DNA of 64,000 nucleotides from an uncultured Prevotellaceae bacterium (GTDB lineage Bacteria > Bacteroidota > Bacteroidia > Bacteroidales > Bacteroidaceae): contig CAMHEL010000001.1 of assembly GCA_946184125.1 (NCBI GenBank), forward strand, positions 24,905 to 88,904, in the 5' to 3' direction. How positions within the stretch are numbered: the stretch's first letter is position 1; every line of letters begins with the position of its first letter. Of the stretch, positions 63,917 through 64,000 are shown one piece after another. The translations under genes and the position numbers were made by a program. A model generated the notes under the pieces. It made no database searches. It was not told the origin of the DNA and saw only the letters and a program-made list of their open reading frames with translations.

Positions 63917-64000
63917 AGGCATTTTGCTTGTTAAATGCCGAAAGCCCCTATAAAAAGTATGGATTACAATCCATTTCGAAAATAATCTTTTCGAAAGCAC
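63917..64000. repeat. 84-bp exact repeat, copy 2, at the window edge
   Basis: Identical to 63383-63466; may continue past the window. Confidence 0.97.

Noticed and set aside
61750-64000. tRNA or rRNA genes in the long non-coding stretch
   Set aside because: Scanned for T-loop (GGTTCRAATCC-type) and acceptor pairing; only repeats and hairpins found.

Overview
The window is a chromosomal segment from a Bacteroidales/Prevotella-like bacterium. The taxon is inferred from TAnnTTTG -7 boxes, SusC/SusD pairs, SprA/Sov and BspA-type proteins. Housekeeping genes include pheS, murB, ruvX, def, thrS, ddh, ruvA, sprA/sov (T9SS translocon) and a PBP4-type dacB. Accessory loci are: a GH78 rhamnosidase tail; a stand-alone NRPS (C-A-T-reductase) 19 bp downstream of pheS; two SusC/SusD pairs, one inside a complete beta-1,3-glucan (laminarin-type) PUL with triple-domain surface protein, BACON-GH16 and GH3; a Schlafen/AlbA_2 plus HATPase protein in a 3.3 kb segment bracketed by 40-bp identical direct repeats; a GH43 enzyme with a beta-trefoil-like tail; a 1504-aa BspA-like protein with five modules and a dockerin-like C-terminus; and a DUF6377-like membrane regulator. 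The non-coding DNA is rich in structured repeats: a ~198-bp MITE with perfect 17-bp TIRs and a 7-bp TSD nested in another dispersed element, a 42-bp tandem array of promoter-like units, a 28-bp x5 array with one inverted arm, a REP-like 144-bp tandem with terminal inverted repeats, and 84-bp exact repeats at the right edge. The strongest candidates for new biology are the pheS-linked mono-modular NRPS, the promoter-like array, the one-inverted-arm/many-direct-arm hairpin loci, and the repeat-bounded Schlafen segment. Everything was read by eye; no searches were run.
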